This document shows positions 1-11,224 of a stretch of 64,000 nt of DNA, piece by piece; the first letter of the stretch is position 1; each line of letters begins with the position of its first letter. The notes under the pieces are model-generated. The model was not told the DNA's origin. It did not search any database and worked only from the letters and a program-made list of their open reading frames with translations. This DNA comes from Vombatus ursinus (taxonomy: Eukaryota > Chordata > Mammalia > Diprotodontia > Vombatidae): contig NW_020954557.1 of assembly GCF_900497805.2 (NCBI RefSeq), positions 35,971,210 to 36,035,209 of the forward strand, written 5' to 3'. The position numbers and the translations under genes are program-made.

Positions 1-197
1 GGTGCCTGACACAGAGTAGAAGCTTAATAACTGCTTAATCCTTTTCCCTTCCATTCTTAAGCATTTGTAATAAACTCCTGTGAGTAGAGATTGTTTCATT
101 TACTGTGTTTTTCATCTATTGTGTTTATATCCTAAATGCTCAGCAAAATTTCTGGCATTTATCAGGCCCTTAATAAACATTTGTTGATTGATTGATG
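1..197 (+). mobile_element. L2 LINE 3' ends (two in a row)
   Basis: The first 45 bases match the L2 terminus (GCCTGACACAGAGTAG then a TTAATAA-type end). A second L2 end follows and closes at about 196 with TTTGTTGATTGATTG. Both are 5'-truncated, as is usual for L2, and highly diverged. The first is cut by the window edge. Confidence 0.6.
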
Positions 198-325
198 CTC
201 TAATTTGTTTGTATCTTATCATCCTTACTAGATTTTAAGCACCTTTAGTAGAAAAACTGCTATGTAACAGTTAAATTCCCATACATATAATATCGTTTTG
301 CACTTAGTAGGTATTCAAATGAAAG

Positions 326-342
326 TAATAATAATAATAATA
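326..342. repeat. (AAT)n microsatellite
   Basis: Short AAT run next to the end of an antisense MIR, where such A/T-rich trinucleotide repeats often arise from the SINE tail. Confidence 0.7.
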
Positions 343-580
343 GCTGGCAAATAAATGCCTGTTGACAGAGCACCTTACAGTTTTCAAAGCACTTTAGAAA
401 AATAATCACATTTGCTCTTCACAGTAATCATGTAAGGTAAATACTATAGATATTATCCTCATTTTAAGATGAGGAAACTAGCCTCCCAAGAGGTTTGATA
501 ATTTACACATAGGGACCCAACCATGGAGTGCCCAAGGCAAGATCTGGACCCACTGCTCTCTTGCCTCCCAGTTTGATGCC
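343..580 (-). mobile_element. MIR SINE, antisense
   Basis: Reads as the reverse complement of MIR: an AAAGCACTTTA-like segment, the CCTCATTTTAAGATGAGG core, and a diverged tRNA-like part near 540-580. Heavily decayed. Confidence 0.65.
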
Positions 581-777
581 CTTCTTTTAGCTACCCTTCT
601 GACTCTCCAATGTACCGAATAAATGGGTTTTGAGAGAAAGATCATTTCTTAGGTTTTCTTGGCAAATGAGGATTTTCTGAAAGCTGTGCATTGGAATTGG
701 ACATGCAGATACTGTCCATTTTATTGCTTTGAGACTAAGGATAATTATCCATCACTACTGCCAAGTCAATGTTTAAT

Positions 778-850
778 TAGAATCATAGAATATTCAAATT
801 GCAAAGGATCTCAGAGGTCGATGAGTCCAATTAGTAAGGCCATTCTTTGA
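778..850 (-). mobile_element. L3/CR1 LINE tail, antisense
   Basis: AATCATAGAAT followed by a degenerate AAGGATCTCAGAGG is the reverse complement of the L3/CR1 3' end. The small open frame across it has no independent support. Confidence 0.45.
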
Positions 851-1117
851 TTCATAGCTGTACCTTCTCTTTGCAAGAATATGAATGGTTGCCATTACAT
901 TATGTGATGCATTTAATTTTTGGTTTGAAATGAACCACTCCATCTCCTGTGCTGGCCTGGCTTTGAAAGCTCTTTTTACATCTCAGCAGTCACTGCTATA
1001 CCTATCACTTCAACTGGGCTTCACCATTTCCTCGTGTCATTTTCCTCTGCTTCCTTTTCTTGGTATCATTCTGTTTCTGATATCATTACAGTGGTAAACT
1101 GTAGTAGTTGTATAACC

Positions 1118-1280
1118 ATAGGTATGTCACTTAATCTCCTGCAGCCTCATCTGTAAAATGGGAAAAAAAAAAACATTTCTTACTTAAAGGGTTGAGAAGA
1201 CCAAGTAAGATAATGTTAATAAAGCATTTTGCAAACTTTAAATTATTATATTAATGTCAATTATTATCATTATTATAATT
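1118..1280 (+). mobile_element. MIR SINE 3' half
   Basis: Begins at the CORE (GTCACTTAATCTCCTGCAGC, then CTGTAAAATGGG) and continues to AATAAAGCATTTTGCAAAC and an ATT-rich end. The right edge abuts the start of the long 270-bp duplication. Confidence 0.7.
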
Positions 1281-1550
1281 TCATTCATTCAAACCAAGAT
1301 CTCTGCTGATTCTATTTTAGATACTCTTCCTACTATGTCATACTTCCACAGTAATATATGGGATGAATGTATCTTGTGGGGCAAAGGTATGAATTGAATA
1401 TAATTTGCTAAACACACACACACAAAAGACACCCAAGTACCAGAGCTAAGTCCTGCTAACATAATTAGAGCAGCTGTAGTGAAGTCGGAATTGAAAAGGT
1501 TTTCTTAGTGGAAGAGTCTTGCTATTTGACATCATCAGTCATCATCATCA
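1281..1550 (+). repeat. 270-bp near-identical direct repeat, copy A
   Basis: Matches 5575-5844 base for base with the same offset (4294) at both ends, so there is no net insertion or deletion. I count three substitutions, two close together near 1377-1387 and one near 1472. It holds a short (CA)n and ends in (TCA)n. It is not recognisable as a known transposon and has no poly-A tail. Confidence 0.9.
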
Positions 1551-1560
1551 TCATCATCAT
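1537..1560. repeat. (TCA)n microsatellite
   Basis: TCATCATCATCATCATCAT run at the right end of duplication copy A. Copy B has fewer units, which sets the right limit of the match. Confidence 0.85.
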
Positions 1561-1809
1561 AACTAACATTTATATAGTGCTTACTTTATTCCAGGCACTA
1601 TGCTAAGTGCTTTAGAGTTATTATATCGTTTGATTCTCACAACAACCCTGGGAGGCAGACACCATTATTATTTCCATTTTACAGAGAGGCAAAACAGGCA
1701 AACAAAATCCTTGTCCAGGATTACCCAGCTAGTAAGTGTCTGAGGCCAGATTTGAACTCAGGTCTTTCTGAGTCCAGGCCAGGCGCTCATTGTGCCATGT
1801 AGATGCCTC
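1561..1809 (-). mobile_element. MIR SINE, antisense, near full length
   Basis: Reverse complement of MIR: AACATTTATATAGTGCTTAC, then CCAGGCACTATGCTAAG, CTCACAACAACCCTGGGAGG, TTTACAGA, and ATTTGAACTCAGGTC with the tRNA-derived head at about 1740-1809. Confidence 0.85.
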
Positions 1810-3480
1810 TGAAGTATTCATATGAAGTATTAAAGCTTTTAGGTGGGGCTAAGGAAAACTAGTGGGACCTCTCATCCATTGAAGAGTACATGTGTTTTTT
1901 GTCCTGGTATATTCAAAAGAAAGTTGCTGACCACATTCTCCATATTTGTGGATATAGTAGAAAACATTATTTTCTTCTACTTAAACTAAGAAATTAAATG
2001 AGTAGGTATATTTTAATGTCATTTTCATAGTTTGCCTTTTCTTTTCCCTTCCGTCATGTTTTTCCAAAGCTACTGAGGATAAAACACTTGCGTCCCACTG
2101 GTGGTCTGAATGCTGCTATTATGTGAGGAAAGTTGTAGCTCGAAAAACAGAATTTTCCCCCAAATAGAGTTTATCTTTCACATTTCCATTGCTGTAGTAC
2201 AGATACTTCAATTTTGTTAATTTAACATTAGTAGCTTTCAAGTTCTACAAGAAGCTACAAAAAAAAGTCACTAATAGTCACTTTGGCACCTAGATCTGCA
2301 GAGACTTTTATAAGATATGGAAAATTAAAATATAAGGTGTAGCTCTAACAAGGGTTATTTTTTAAATAAAGATAACCAAAATTATGTGTTCAAATAAGTG
2401 TTTTCCACCTTCAAACAGAATGCAATCATCATTCAAAGTATTTTTGTAGCCCTGAGTAAAAATTGCCTTCAGAGTCAAATTTTTGAACCACACGAGGAAT
2501 TGTCTCATTACTTTAAGAATTGAAATCTAAGTCTCTACGTATATATTAAGGAGAGTCTAATGGAAAGGACTGAGCTTAGCTTGAGATGGAGGTGACTGCC
2601 AAGTTCCCAGTATGCTAGAATATTCACTTGTATTAACCATTACCAGAGCTCATGTTGGGCATGTAAGTCCTAAAACATAATTGTTGTGATAGCAAGCATT
2701 CAGCAAACAGCAGGAATGGGTCGGAATTGAGCTTTTTTTTTTTTTGAGCAACTGTGAAAAGTGCTTGAGGGCAGTGAGGTTTCTTGAGAATATTCACTCT
2801 TCTATATGATGTGAACCATTCTTGGTCGACTCTTTTGGTGGATGGAGTTACCAATGCGCATGCTTATTTCCTGAAACACCCATGAATCTAGTTTTTACAT
2901 ACTGTTATCATTACCCTTTATTGAATGCCCACTGTGTACAAAGCCCTGCCCTGTCATCCAGTGCCATAAAGCTGAAATGACAGACTTTGCTGCAGGAGAT
3001 CAACTACTGAAAAGGTCTCTATAAGCAAAACATCTTAGGAGGGAAGTACTTCAGTATTGAACCATAGAATGGAGTTATCATTTGAGTTGGCATAAGGCCA
3101 CACATTAAATGAAATCTCAGAAGGGTTTCTTGGGATTTGCAGATAAATGGAGACTATGGCTAGAGCAGGAGTTAGAGCCAAGGCTGGGGAGGGGCTTCCT
3201 TGAATCAGGGGGTATCTCTGAGCTGGAAGAAGAGGTGTCCCTTCAGACTGAGTTGTTAACATTGAACTTTTCTCTCAAGATCCCTATTTGCATTGTGTCA
3301 AAAATAGTTATGCCACTAAATAGTTTGGAAGAGGCTACTATGTCTAATTCCATCTAGGAATGTTATTTATAAGTATTATCAATTTTAAAAGTATATTCAG
3401 AATCTGTGATGATTGAGTGGCCATTGTGTGTGAAGCATAGTTCTTATCAAAAAGAAAGTTGAAATGGAATATTTGTGAAT
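1810..3480. other. Mostly unique AT-rich sequence
   Basis: No gene, RNA gene or clear repeat apart from a short antisense L2 end at about 2905-2960 (TTATTGAATGCCCACTGTG). Small open frames on both strands at 2.6-3.4 kb lack a recognisable domain and overlap each other, as expected by chance. Confidence 0.6.
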
Positions 3481-3481
3481 T

Positions 3482-3650
3482 CAATTCAATAAGCATTTAT
3501 TAAGTACCCACTATGTACATTGAGTCCAAATCAATAAGCATTTATTAAGTACCTACAATGTGCAAGGTTTGGTACTAGGCTGTAAAAGATACAAAGACAA
3601 AAATTCAGTAGTACATGACCTGAAGAATCTTACATTTTCTTTGGAGCAAG
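3482..3650 (-). mobile_element. L2 LINE 3' end, antisense, doubled
   Basis: CAATAAGCATTTATTAAGTA occurs twice (about 3487 and 3532), so either two L2 ends lie side by side or the tip duplicated. The rest follows the antisense L2 order (GATACAAAGACAAAAATTC, then a CTTACATT-type segment). Confidence 0.75.
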
Positions 3651-3654
3651 AATT

Positions 3655-5330
3655 CTTCTCTCCTCCCAGAAGTTCAGTAGAGGCAAACAGGTCATTTTGA
3701 CACAAAAGAGAGCAGGTCATATGTGTATACTGATTCCCAAATCCCCAAATCTCTTTTTTCCCTTGCCTTTGAAGAAACTTCTTGCCATAAGATTAAGGCA
3801 AAGGAGAAAGGGGAGAAAGAGATATGCATCGCCACGCTGGCAACATAAAGTGGTTGGCAGGCAGACGTTCTCAGACAACATTTTTGGAAGGTAGCTCCTA
3901 CTACAGCAGAGGACCCGTTCCTCTAACAGTGGTCCAACATTCCAAACAATTTCATGCCATCAGGAGAAGAGCTGGACAGCTATGGTGGGACAAACCACTA
4001 CCAATGCCCATTTGCTCCTTGCTGCTGCTAAGCTGCTGCATCCTAAACTGGGACCGATGAAGGAAGAACTTGACAGATCTTGGAGAGTTGTGATGGCAGA
4101 GGTGGAGACAGAGGAGCTGGGATAAGACCAACACTTTAAAGTGGTAAAGCAGATTAATGACCAAAAGCAGGAGTGGACTGGGACCAAACTAACATTTGCT
4201 GCATTACAAAAATCTTAGCAAGACCTTCACCTTGACCAGTGGCTAGAGAAGGAAGGAAGAAAGGACCGCTTATTAGAAGCATATATATACATATAGTAGG
4301 AGAATATATATATTGCACTTCCTTGCTGGTTAATTAATTGATAGCCTAATTTTCTTTAGGTTTGCCAAGAACAGGGCATGAGCAGAGTCAGAACCAATAT
4401 TGCTACTGTCGCACCTCCATTATCACCTGGGACATCTATCAAATATACATGAGGCCCCTGGATTACTGTCACACTCTCACAATACATCATTATGAATTGT
4501 AGGAGGATTTTGTAATATTGTTTTATTATAATTTATTTTCCTCATTTGTACCTTGCTTTACAACACATACAGCATTTATAATTAATTGAATTGCATTTAT
4601 TTAAATTATTCTATAAATCAAACATGTTTCCTTTGTTCCAACTCAGTGAAGTCTTACTGTACATGCATTTTTCCATCAACCCTCACAGCTGCAAAATTGT
4701 TTAGCTACTAAGAAGTTATACTCGGGGGTCATTTGTCTCTTTTCATTTATAAGTGTCTAAAAAAGTGTCAAACCTTGGAAGGCTACCAAGCTATTATTGT
4801 AAAGAACTCATGAATCCATATGGGCACCATATTGATTTCTATGTACGTTGAAGTGAAATCTATGTATTAAAAGGCGCAGGATATGGAAGCAGATTTAATG
4901 CTGAAGCTTTCTTCCCTTCCACCAGACTCTCAGTTCCCAAAAGCGACAACACATTAGTAGCCACTTCATTTGATGATTCGTTATAATATGTAAACAATCG
5001 GTCCTTTTGCAGAATGTGTATTGCTATGGTTCAAATGTATGTAAATGTTATTGTAATTACTAAAATATGAATTCGCTTCATAGAAAAAGTATGAAAAGTG
5101 TCAAAGATACTTCTGTGAGTCTCTTAGTAATGTATGTAAAGAAAAAAACTACAGCCTCAGATGTGGCAAATGTCTTTTAGAAAAGAAGTTTCTGGTGTAT
5201 CAAATTTTAATTAACTGGGCTTTACCATCGATAAGAGTATAGTAAATGAAAGCTACGTGTGTTCACAATACCAGACATTTGGATATTTTATAAATTTTAA
5301 AGCAATTGAAATTCTCAGTTATTGCTCAAG
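3655..5330. other. Unique sequence without recognised gene
   Basis: I recognise no repeat family across this stretch. A frame across about 3965-4265 reads as a low-complexity hydrophobic/charged peptide broken by stops, and I cannot assign it. 4860-5280 is AT-rich with several TAATTA-like words but no gene. Confidence 0.5.
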
Positions 5331-5334
5331 TATC

Positions 5335-5450
5335 TCTTTTTACAGATGAGGAAACTGAGGCTCCAAGAAATCAAGTTTCTTGCCCATAATCAATCAGTAA
5401 ATAGTTATTAAGTGCTTACTATGTGTTAGGCACTATGCCAACTGCTGGTC
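5335..5450 (-). mobile_element. MIR core fragment next to L2 end, both antisense
   Basis: TTTTACAGATGAGGAAACTG at 5339 is the antisense MIR core. From about 5388 the text switches to an antisense L2 end (ATTAAGTGCTTACTATG). Confidence 0.65.
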
Positions 5451-5574
5451 ACACAAAAAATGCTGTTTGTTGCTATACCAATATCTGTTTCACTGAGATG
5501 TTTGATGTAGAGTAAGGTCATGTCAACACAAAATACCTCTGATATATTCTACAAAATGTTCTTTTCATTCAGAA

Positions 5575-5844
5575 TCATTCATTCAAACCAAGATCTCTGC
5601 TGATTCTATTTTAGATACTCTTCCTACTATGTCATACTTCCACAGTAATATATGGGATGAATGTATCTTGTTGGGCAAAGTTATGAATTGAATATAATTT
5701 GCTAAACACACACACACAAAAGACACCCAAGTACCAGAGCTAAGTCCTGCTAACATAATTAGAGCAACTGTAGTGAAGTCGGAATTGAAAAGGTTTTCTT
5801 AGTGGAAGAGTCTTGCTATTTGACATCATCAGTCATCATCATCA
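5575..5844 (+). repeat. 270-bp near-identical direct repeat, copy B
   Basis: Second copy of 1281-1550, same orientation, about 98.9 percent identical by eye. The left flank (CTTTTCATTCAGAA) and right flank (ATGTGTTATCCC) differ from those of copy A, so the match has sharp edges. Confidence 0.9.
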
Positions 5845-6079
5845 ATGTGTTATCCCAAGGTCTTTGGTATGACCCTATTTGTATATTCCAAGGCTCTCTA
5901 GGGTGGGATTTTGCACCTAGTAGTTCTGCAGCAGTCGGTGTGTAGTGTGACATAATCCTTTCATCAGGTGGCCCACCATATTAGGCCAGGCCAGCCCTAA
6001 ACATGCTTCACTTTACTCTCAGATCATCTCCACATCAGTCATCTTGCCACTGGACCAGAGAACATGCCCTTAAAGACTT
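5845..6079. other. Unique or very old sequence
   Basis: No gene. A phrase near 6035-6050 (TCATCTTGCCACTGGACC) faintly resembles the marsupial SINE found at 6960, too weak to call. Confidence 0.4.
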
Positions 6080-6329
6080 TTTGTTAGTCATTTTAGTCAT
6101 GTCCAACTCTTTGTGAGCCCAGCTGGGGTTTTCTTGGCAAAGATAATGGAGTAGTTTGCCATTTCCTTCTCCAGCTCATTTTACCGATGAGGAAACTGAG
6201 GCAAACAGGGTTAAGTGACTTGCCCAGGGTCACACAGGTTAAGTGTCTAAGGCTGGGTTTGAACTCAGGAAGATGAGTCTTCCTGACTTCAGGCCTGGCA
6301 CTCTATCCACTGCTGCCACCTAATTGCCT
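6080..6329 (-). mobile_element. MAR1-type SINE, antisense, near full length
   Basis: Starts at the reverse complement of the Bov-B/RTE-like tail (TTAGTCATTTTAGTCATGTC), then GGGGTTTTCTTGGCAAAGAT, GCCATTTCCTTCTCCAGCTC, the CORE (GAGGAAACTGAGGC) and the tRNA-like head ending TGCCACCTAATTGCC. Few changes from other copies, so relatively young. Confidence 0.9.
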
Positions 6330-6379
6330 TCTGGAAGACTTAATACTTTCAATTATGGAATTCTCTCTCTGAGGCCTTA

Positions 6380-6959
6380 CTGTCCTGATTGCTGGGTGCC
6401 TCGTGGGACTCTCTATATCAAGTCAGACTGACTCTAGTCATGCTTAACTTTATTCCCTGTCCACCCCAACGAGGACCCAGCTGGCCAGTTCCAGCTGGGC
6501 AACTCAGCTTGTCCTCTCCTCTCCCCTCGTCTCCTTTACTCCAGTCTCCCTCTCCCTCTCCCTTTCCTTTCCTCACCTTACTTAACAGGGTGTTCTGCCC
6601 AAAAGAAGGTAAATTCTGATGGCTGAAACCTACCTAGTTAACTTGGGGTTTACTGGCCAGATTTCTTTCTCGAAGACCATGCCTTCAACCCAATTCACTT
6701 TGGCTCCCATTGCTTGGACAATAATAGGTCCCTGCCCAAGCGCCACTTAATGCTTACTTGGGCCTTCCTGGCTCTAAGTGAATGTAAATAGTTAACTGTT
6801 TCTCTTTTGGCCAGCAACCCTGAGAGTCTTTCCCTCCCGGTTTGATTTTTTTTTTAATTAAAAGGGCCATTCCTTGACTCACTTCTTAAAGAGGCCTATT
6901 CACTGAATGGGCTTTGCCTCACTCAAAGTGAGGACACAAAAAGATCTGTGCTTAAAAAG
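6380..6959 (+). mobile_element. Possible 5' extension of the family at 6960-7170
   Basis: Unusually GC-rich for this window, running without a break into the SINE-like module at 6960. The part from about 6770 (AGTGAATGTAAATAG) through GGGCTTTGCCTCACTCAAAG reads as one long element. I take it to be a longer member of the same marsupial non-LTR family, from memory only. The 6389-6619 open frame is proline/serine rich and has no support. Confidence 0.35.
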
Positions 6960-7172
6960 TCCAAGGTCTCCCACTGCATCGTGGGCCATCTCCAGTCATC
7001 CTGATCTATATCTGGCCACTGGACCCAGATGGCTGTGGAGAAGAAAGTGAGGCTGGTGACTTTGCATACCCCTCCGTCACTTAAATCCAATTCACTTGCA
7101 AGTCATGTCATCATAGTCTTCCTTGATGTCATGGTCCACTTCAAGAATGAAGGGCAAACCACAACCACCTCT
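6960..7172 (+). mobile_element. Marsupial SINE (probably RTE-mobilised family)
   Basis: CCACTGCATCGTGGGCCATC, CTGGCCACTGGACCCAGATG, GTGAGGCTGGTGACTTTGCA and a CAAACCACAACCACC end. Two more copies lie at 35538 and 44775, which establishes it as an interspersed family. The exact family name is uncertain. Confidence 0.7.
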
Positions 7173-7690
7173 TCAGCTTCCTTGCCACCCTAGGTATACC
7201 CTGATCCCTTTCCCATTCTAGAAGCATAATAAAATAAATATTGCTAGCACTACTGGAAAGTTGTCAGTCTTCTCCCCATTTGGCTCCACTCACTGGGATA
7301 ACTTTCCAGACTAAAACACCCTTCCCTGGCTACCACTCCCCTTTTTCCCCTGTCTCACCTATTAGAACGTGACTGCCTGGAGAGCAGCTTCTACCTTCAT
7401 TTTAGTGTTTGAATTATCAGTGGTTGGCCTAAGTCCTGAAGAAATACTTTTAAAATTCATTTGTATGAAAGTCTACTCATTCTTTGCCATCTAATGTTAC
7501 TGTTGACTTCCTCTTGTGGTGATTCTTATACACATTTCAATGAAATCAAAACATCTTCACATGTGCACATGCTCTTTCTTGAACACATCCTAGGGTACAT
7601 GGAAATGTAGGTAGGTTTTTAAAGTATGGTATAATTACAACCCCTATTTCTCATGGCATCTTTGTGACATGGAGGTGACCCTGATTTCTT
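7173..7690. other. Unique sequence, possible old L2
   Basis: TTTGGCTCCACTCACTGG and GTGACTGCCTGGAGAGCAGC are faintly L2-like. Nothing else recognised. Confidence 0.4.
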
Positions 7691-7692
7691 AA

Positions 7693-7872
7693 GAGCTAGC
7701 ATTTATATAGCTCTTCCCCTAATCTTCACAACAATCCTATGAGATAGGCACTATTGTTGTTCCCATTTTACAGATGAGAAAACTGAGGCAGGCTCACACA
7801 GCTTGTTAAATTTCTTAGTCTGAATTTGAACTTGTATCTTCCTGACTCCAGGTCCAGCACTCTTTCCACTGG
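7693..7872 (-). mobile_element. MIR SINE, antisense
   Basis: GCTAGCATTTATATAGCTC, CTTCACAACAATCCTATGAG, then TTTTACAGATGAGAAAACTG and CTGACTCCAGGTCCAGCACT. Confidence 0.85.
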
Positions 7873-8995
7873 GGGTAGGCTTTCTAATACCAATATAATG
7901 ATCCATGCAAGGACATAAGAAAATCCTACACTCAGAGCTGTCCCCCATATCAGAAACTGAACTCCCTAGAAAAACCAAATGAAACAAAACAGAAAACCTC
8001 ATTGCCATGAAGACACTGCCCCAAGAACACAGATGCAATTTAATGATCTGTTCTTGGTTTAAGCTCCCTTCCTTCTTATTCCCTGGTCACTGCCCTCAGC
8101 TTTGGCTCTTTGAGGTCTGCCAACCTGCCCTGCTCCTTCCCTACCAATGTCCATAACCATGTTTCCAGTCCTGAATATATTAAAGTTTGGTATTTACTAT
8201 CTGCTAAGCTGCTGAAGCCTGAACTGGAACCAGTGAAAATTGCTATCCTGCTCATAGAAATAACAGTGCATCAAAAAGGAGAGTCACAAAGTAATTTTGG
8301 AGCTGGGTCCATACCCTACAGCACATCCTCAACATGGGCTCAAGAGGCAGCTGTGGGGAAGGGAATCCAGGCTTCACAGGTCTGGGAGACAAACTCAGAA
8401 TTGCTTTTTAACTGTATGCAGAATCAAGTCTAGTGTGTTTTCCAAGTTGCTGGCTGACTTTTTAGATTTTTTATTATTATTATTTTGTAGTTGATAATAC
8501 TTTGTATTTATAAAGTGTCTTTCATCCCAAAGAAGCAAATCCCAGGGTACTTTACTGAATATACATTATGGTTTGCAGTGGTGAACATCATAGTTACCAT
8601 GACAACCATATTCTTAATCTCTTTTTTCTAACTCATAATTTTTCCCCCAAATATCTTTCCTTTGAACTGAAACTTTCTATACTCGAACTCTAACAAAATT
8701 TTGGCTTTTTAAAATTTATTTCTTCACAATGTAAAAGGTTGAATTAATCCTTTTTGGATAGCTTTGTGTTGTCGTATGAATTTTTGTGATAATCCATATT
8801 GCCACATTTCATTTTGAAACTTCAAGCTTATCTGAACCAAGATAAAATCCTATTATCCAGCCTTCTTTGGGGCTGTGACGCTTGAACTTGATATATATGT
8901 TACATCCAACCCTTGAAAAGTCCCATTGTCTCTGGATCACATTAAGAGGTCAAATAGGATGGTATTAGGACAAGTCATCTATTAGTAAGGTGTGT
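7873..8995. other. Unique sequence
   Basis: Contains a 107-codon open frame at 8110-8433 with no recognisable domain, no start context to speak for it and no neighbouring exons. I do not call it a gene. AT-rich beyond 8460. Confidence 0.5.
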
Positions 8996-8997
8996 GA

Positions 8998-8998
8998 G

Positions 8999-9032
<34 letters not shown>

Positions 9033-9062
9033 GTGTGTGTATATTATTTGATATATATGTTA
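8998..9062. repeat. (TA)n/(TG)n microsatellite
   Basis: Pure TA run of about 28 bp, then TG units and further ATAT. Strongly self-complementary. Confidence 0.9.
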
Positions 9063-9084
9063 TCTATTATATGATATAATAAGA

Positions 9085-9333
9085 GCTAATAATAATAGCT
9101 AACATTTATATAGCATAATAATAAAAATAGCTAGCATTTTTCTAGATATTGAAGATTTGGAAAGCACTTCAAAAATATTATTTCGTTTTATCCTTACAAC
9201 CACCCTGAGAGGTAGGGGCTATTATTATCCCCATTTTACAGATGAGGAAACTAAGGCAAGCAGAGCTTAAGTGACTTGCCCAGGGTGACACAGCTAGTAA
9301 GTATCTGAAGCTGGATTTGAACTCAGGTCAGGG
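9085..9333 (-). mobile_element. MIR SINE, antisense
   Basis: AATAATAGCTAACATTTATA opens it, then GAAAGCACTTCAAAAATATT, CTTACAACCACCCTGAGAGG, the CORE and ATTTGAACTCAGGTC. A second GCTAGCATTTTT start at about 9131 suggests two overlapping copies or a duplicated tip. Confidence 0.8.
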
Positions 9334-9961
9334 AATAAAGTTAGGCATGTCCAGAGCCAGCCTGACCTGATATAGAAGGCTCCATGGGGCACCCCGCAAT
9401 AAGAAAAACTCTCTCTCTACCTAGTCACCTAGCTACAGAGACAGGAGAACAAGGGGATTTTGGACTTGGAACTTAGTGGGACCATGCTATAGAGGAACTA
9501 AGGTAAGCTGTGAATCCAATCCTCTTCCCCTTTCCAGAGAGAGAAGTGGTAAAGGGGGTGGAGAGAATTTTTCTATGTTCTTGCTATATCTTTAGAGTAA
9601 ATGTGCCTTTGTAAAAACCTAACGTAAATGTTAAGTGGTTAAATGGTATTGGGGTACAGAAGAACCCTAAAATTTGGAGAATACTGTTGTTGGGGGCTTG
9701 AACCAATGGCATCGAGACTAGATGCCTGCAGACCTCTGTGAGCATAACAGAAAACCCTGATGGAAAGAAGAAATGTAACGTACTTGGCCTTCAGGCAGTG
9801 AGGACCTGGGTAGCACTTTAAGTTTTACAAAGTGCTTTATTTGTCTTATATTGTTTTATCAAGATTTCTGAGTAGTTATGACTGAAGAAAAATAATTGCT
9901 AACAGATCACCAGGCAAAATAAAATCAGAGTTCATTCGGCTGTTTACCACCTATGTGGTTA
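9334..9961. other. Unclassified sequence
   Basis: I see no gene. A short antisense MIR fragment may lie at 9815-9865 (GCACTTTAAGTTTTACAAAG). The rest may be an old interspersed element that I cannot name. Confidence 0.4.
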
Positions 9962-10166
9962 GGGGCAGTGTAGTAGAATGGAAAGAGTTCAGGCTTTTGA
10001 GTCAGAGAACCTGGGTTCAAATGCTGTCTTTGGCAATTACTATGTGGGTGACCTTGGGTAAGTCATTTAATGTCTCTGAGCCTCAGTTTGTTCCTTTGTA
10101 AAATGGCGGTAAGAGACTGGAATAGATGACTTCTAAGGTCTCTTTCAATTCCAAGTCCATGATCTG
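9962..10166 (+). mobile_element. MIR3 SINE
   Basis: tRNA-like head (GGGGCAGTGTAGTAGAATGG), AACCTGGGTTCAAATGCTGT, the CORE, then the L3-like tail ATAGATGACTTCTAAGGTCT that separates MIR3 from MIR. Confidence 0.8.
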
Positions 10167-10270
10167 GGGCAAATAACTTCACTTTTCTGGGTCCTAGTTC
10201 CCTTATCAGTGAAGTGAGAAGGATAGAACAAATGATCCCCAAGGTGCCTTCCATCTCTGAATACCACAAC
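10167..10270 (+). mobile_element. MIR3 SINE 3' half
   Basis: A second CORE-to-tail segment (GGCAAATAACTTCACTTTTC, then AATGATCCCCAAGGTGCCTT) follows directly in the same orientation. Confidence 0.65.
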
Positions 10271-10744
10271 CCTATAAAACAACCTCAAAAGGTGACACAG
10301 TGTAGAACTCTGGGGCGTGGCATCCCCTATATGTATTCACTTGGTAGGAAGTAATCTTTCCTGAGCAAAGACTTTCTCTGGTTCTATGAGGTAAAATATT
10401 GCCTGTCCCAAGCAGCAAGCAGTCTGCCAACCATGGCTCTAGATGGAGAGTTTGGGAAGGGCAGCTTTAATGTTTTCTAATCGTGAGGTTGCTAGTCTTT
10501 ATGCGACAACTAAGTACCATTAACACAGCAGGCTCCAATAAAAACTGTTTTAGGGATGTTAAAGCTGGAAGGAATTACTGACTGACTGTCCAAATACAAA
10601 AACAAAGGAAAAAAGCGTGTTTATGGGTGTTTAGGGAAATAGAAGCTGGAAACAAAGATCAAATAAGGTTTACTAATATCTAGCTTAAACAGGAGGATCA
10701 GTAGAATTTGGTTTAAAGATCATATGAACAAGAGATAGCAAAGT
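10271..10744. other. Unique sequence
   Basis: No gene or repeat recognised. Confidence 0.5.
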
Positions 10745-10910
10745 GATCTATTGGAAATAGTCAAAATCTACTTCCACCATTATGACTCATAGAAACTATG
10801 ATATGTGAAAGGTCACACAAGCACTAAGTAGTAAAGGCTTGACTCAAACCCAGGTCATCTGACTGTAAGCCCTGGACCAGGACCCTTTCCACTCTGCCAG
10901 TCTGTGTCCA
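10745..10910 (-). mobile_element. MIR-like SINE, antisense, very old
   Basis: GAAAGGTCACACAAGCACTA, CTCAAACCCAGGTCATCTGA and a CCACTCTGCC end match the antisense tRNA-derived half. Confidence 0.55.
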
Positions 10911-11041
10911 CAGGGATCATAAACTCCTTGTCCTTCTCCTTCCTCTTTAACTGTTCCTTTTCTGTCTCTTTCACTCACTCTTCATCGTCTTTCTGACCTT
11001 GTAAAGTAAGTGTTCCACAAGGTTCTACCTTGCTCTTCTTC

Positions 11042-11100
11042 TGTGTGTGTGTGTGTGTGTATGTGTATGTATGTATGTATGTATGTATGTGTGTTTATGT
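11042..11100. repeat. (TG)n/(TGTA)n microsatellite
   Basis: TG dinucleotides changing to ATGT tetranucleotide units. Confidence 0.9.
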
Positions 11101-11224
11101 CCTCCCTCAGTAATCTCACTCATTTCATTTCCAACCCTTCAAATACTGCCTCTAGGTACATAACCCTATATACTTTTAACAAAGTCTCTTTTGCTACCCT
11201 TGTGGACAAGATGGGGAGATATGG

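Noticed and set aside
3965-4265. A stop-broken frame reading AKLLHPKLGPMKEEL as a processed pseudogene
   Set aside because: I cannot match it to a known protein, and there is no A tail or target duplication. A 36-base resemblance to 8199-8234 (TGCTAAGCTGCTG shared) does not extend outward.
8110-8433. 107-codon plus-strand open frame as a gene
   Set aside because: No domain, no signal peptide, no neighbouring exons and no repeat-independent support; length is within chance for 64 kb.
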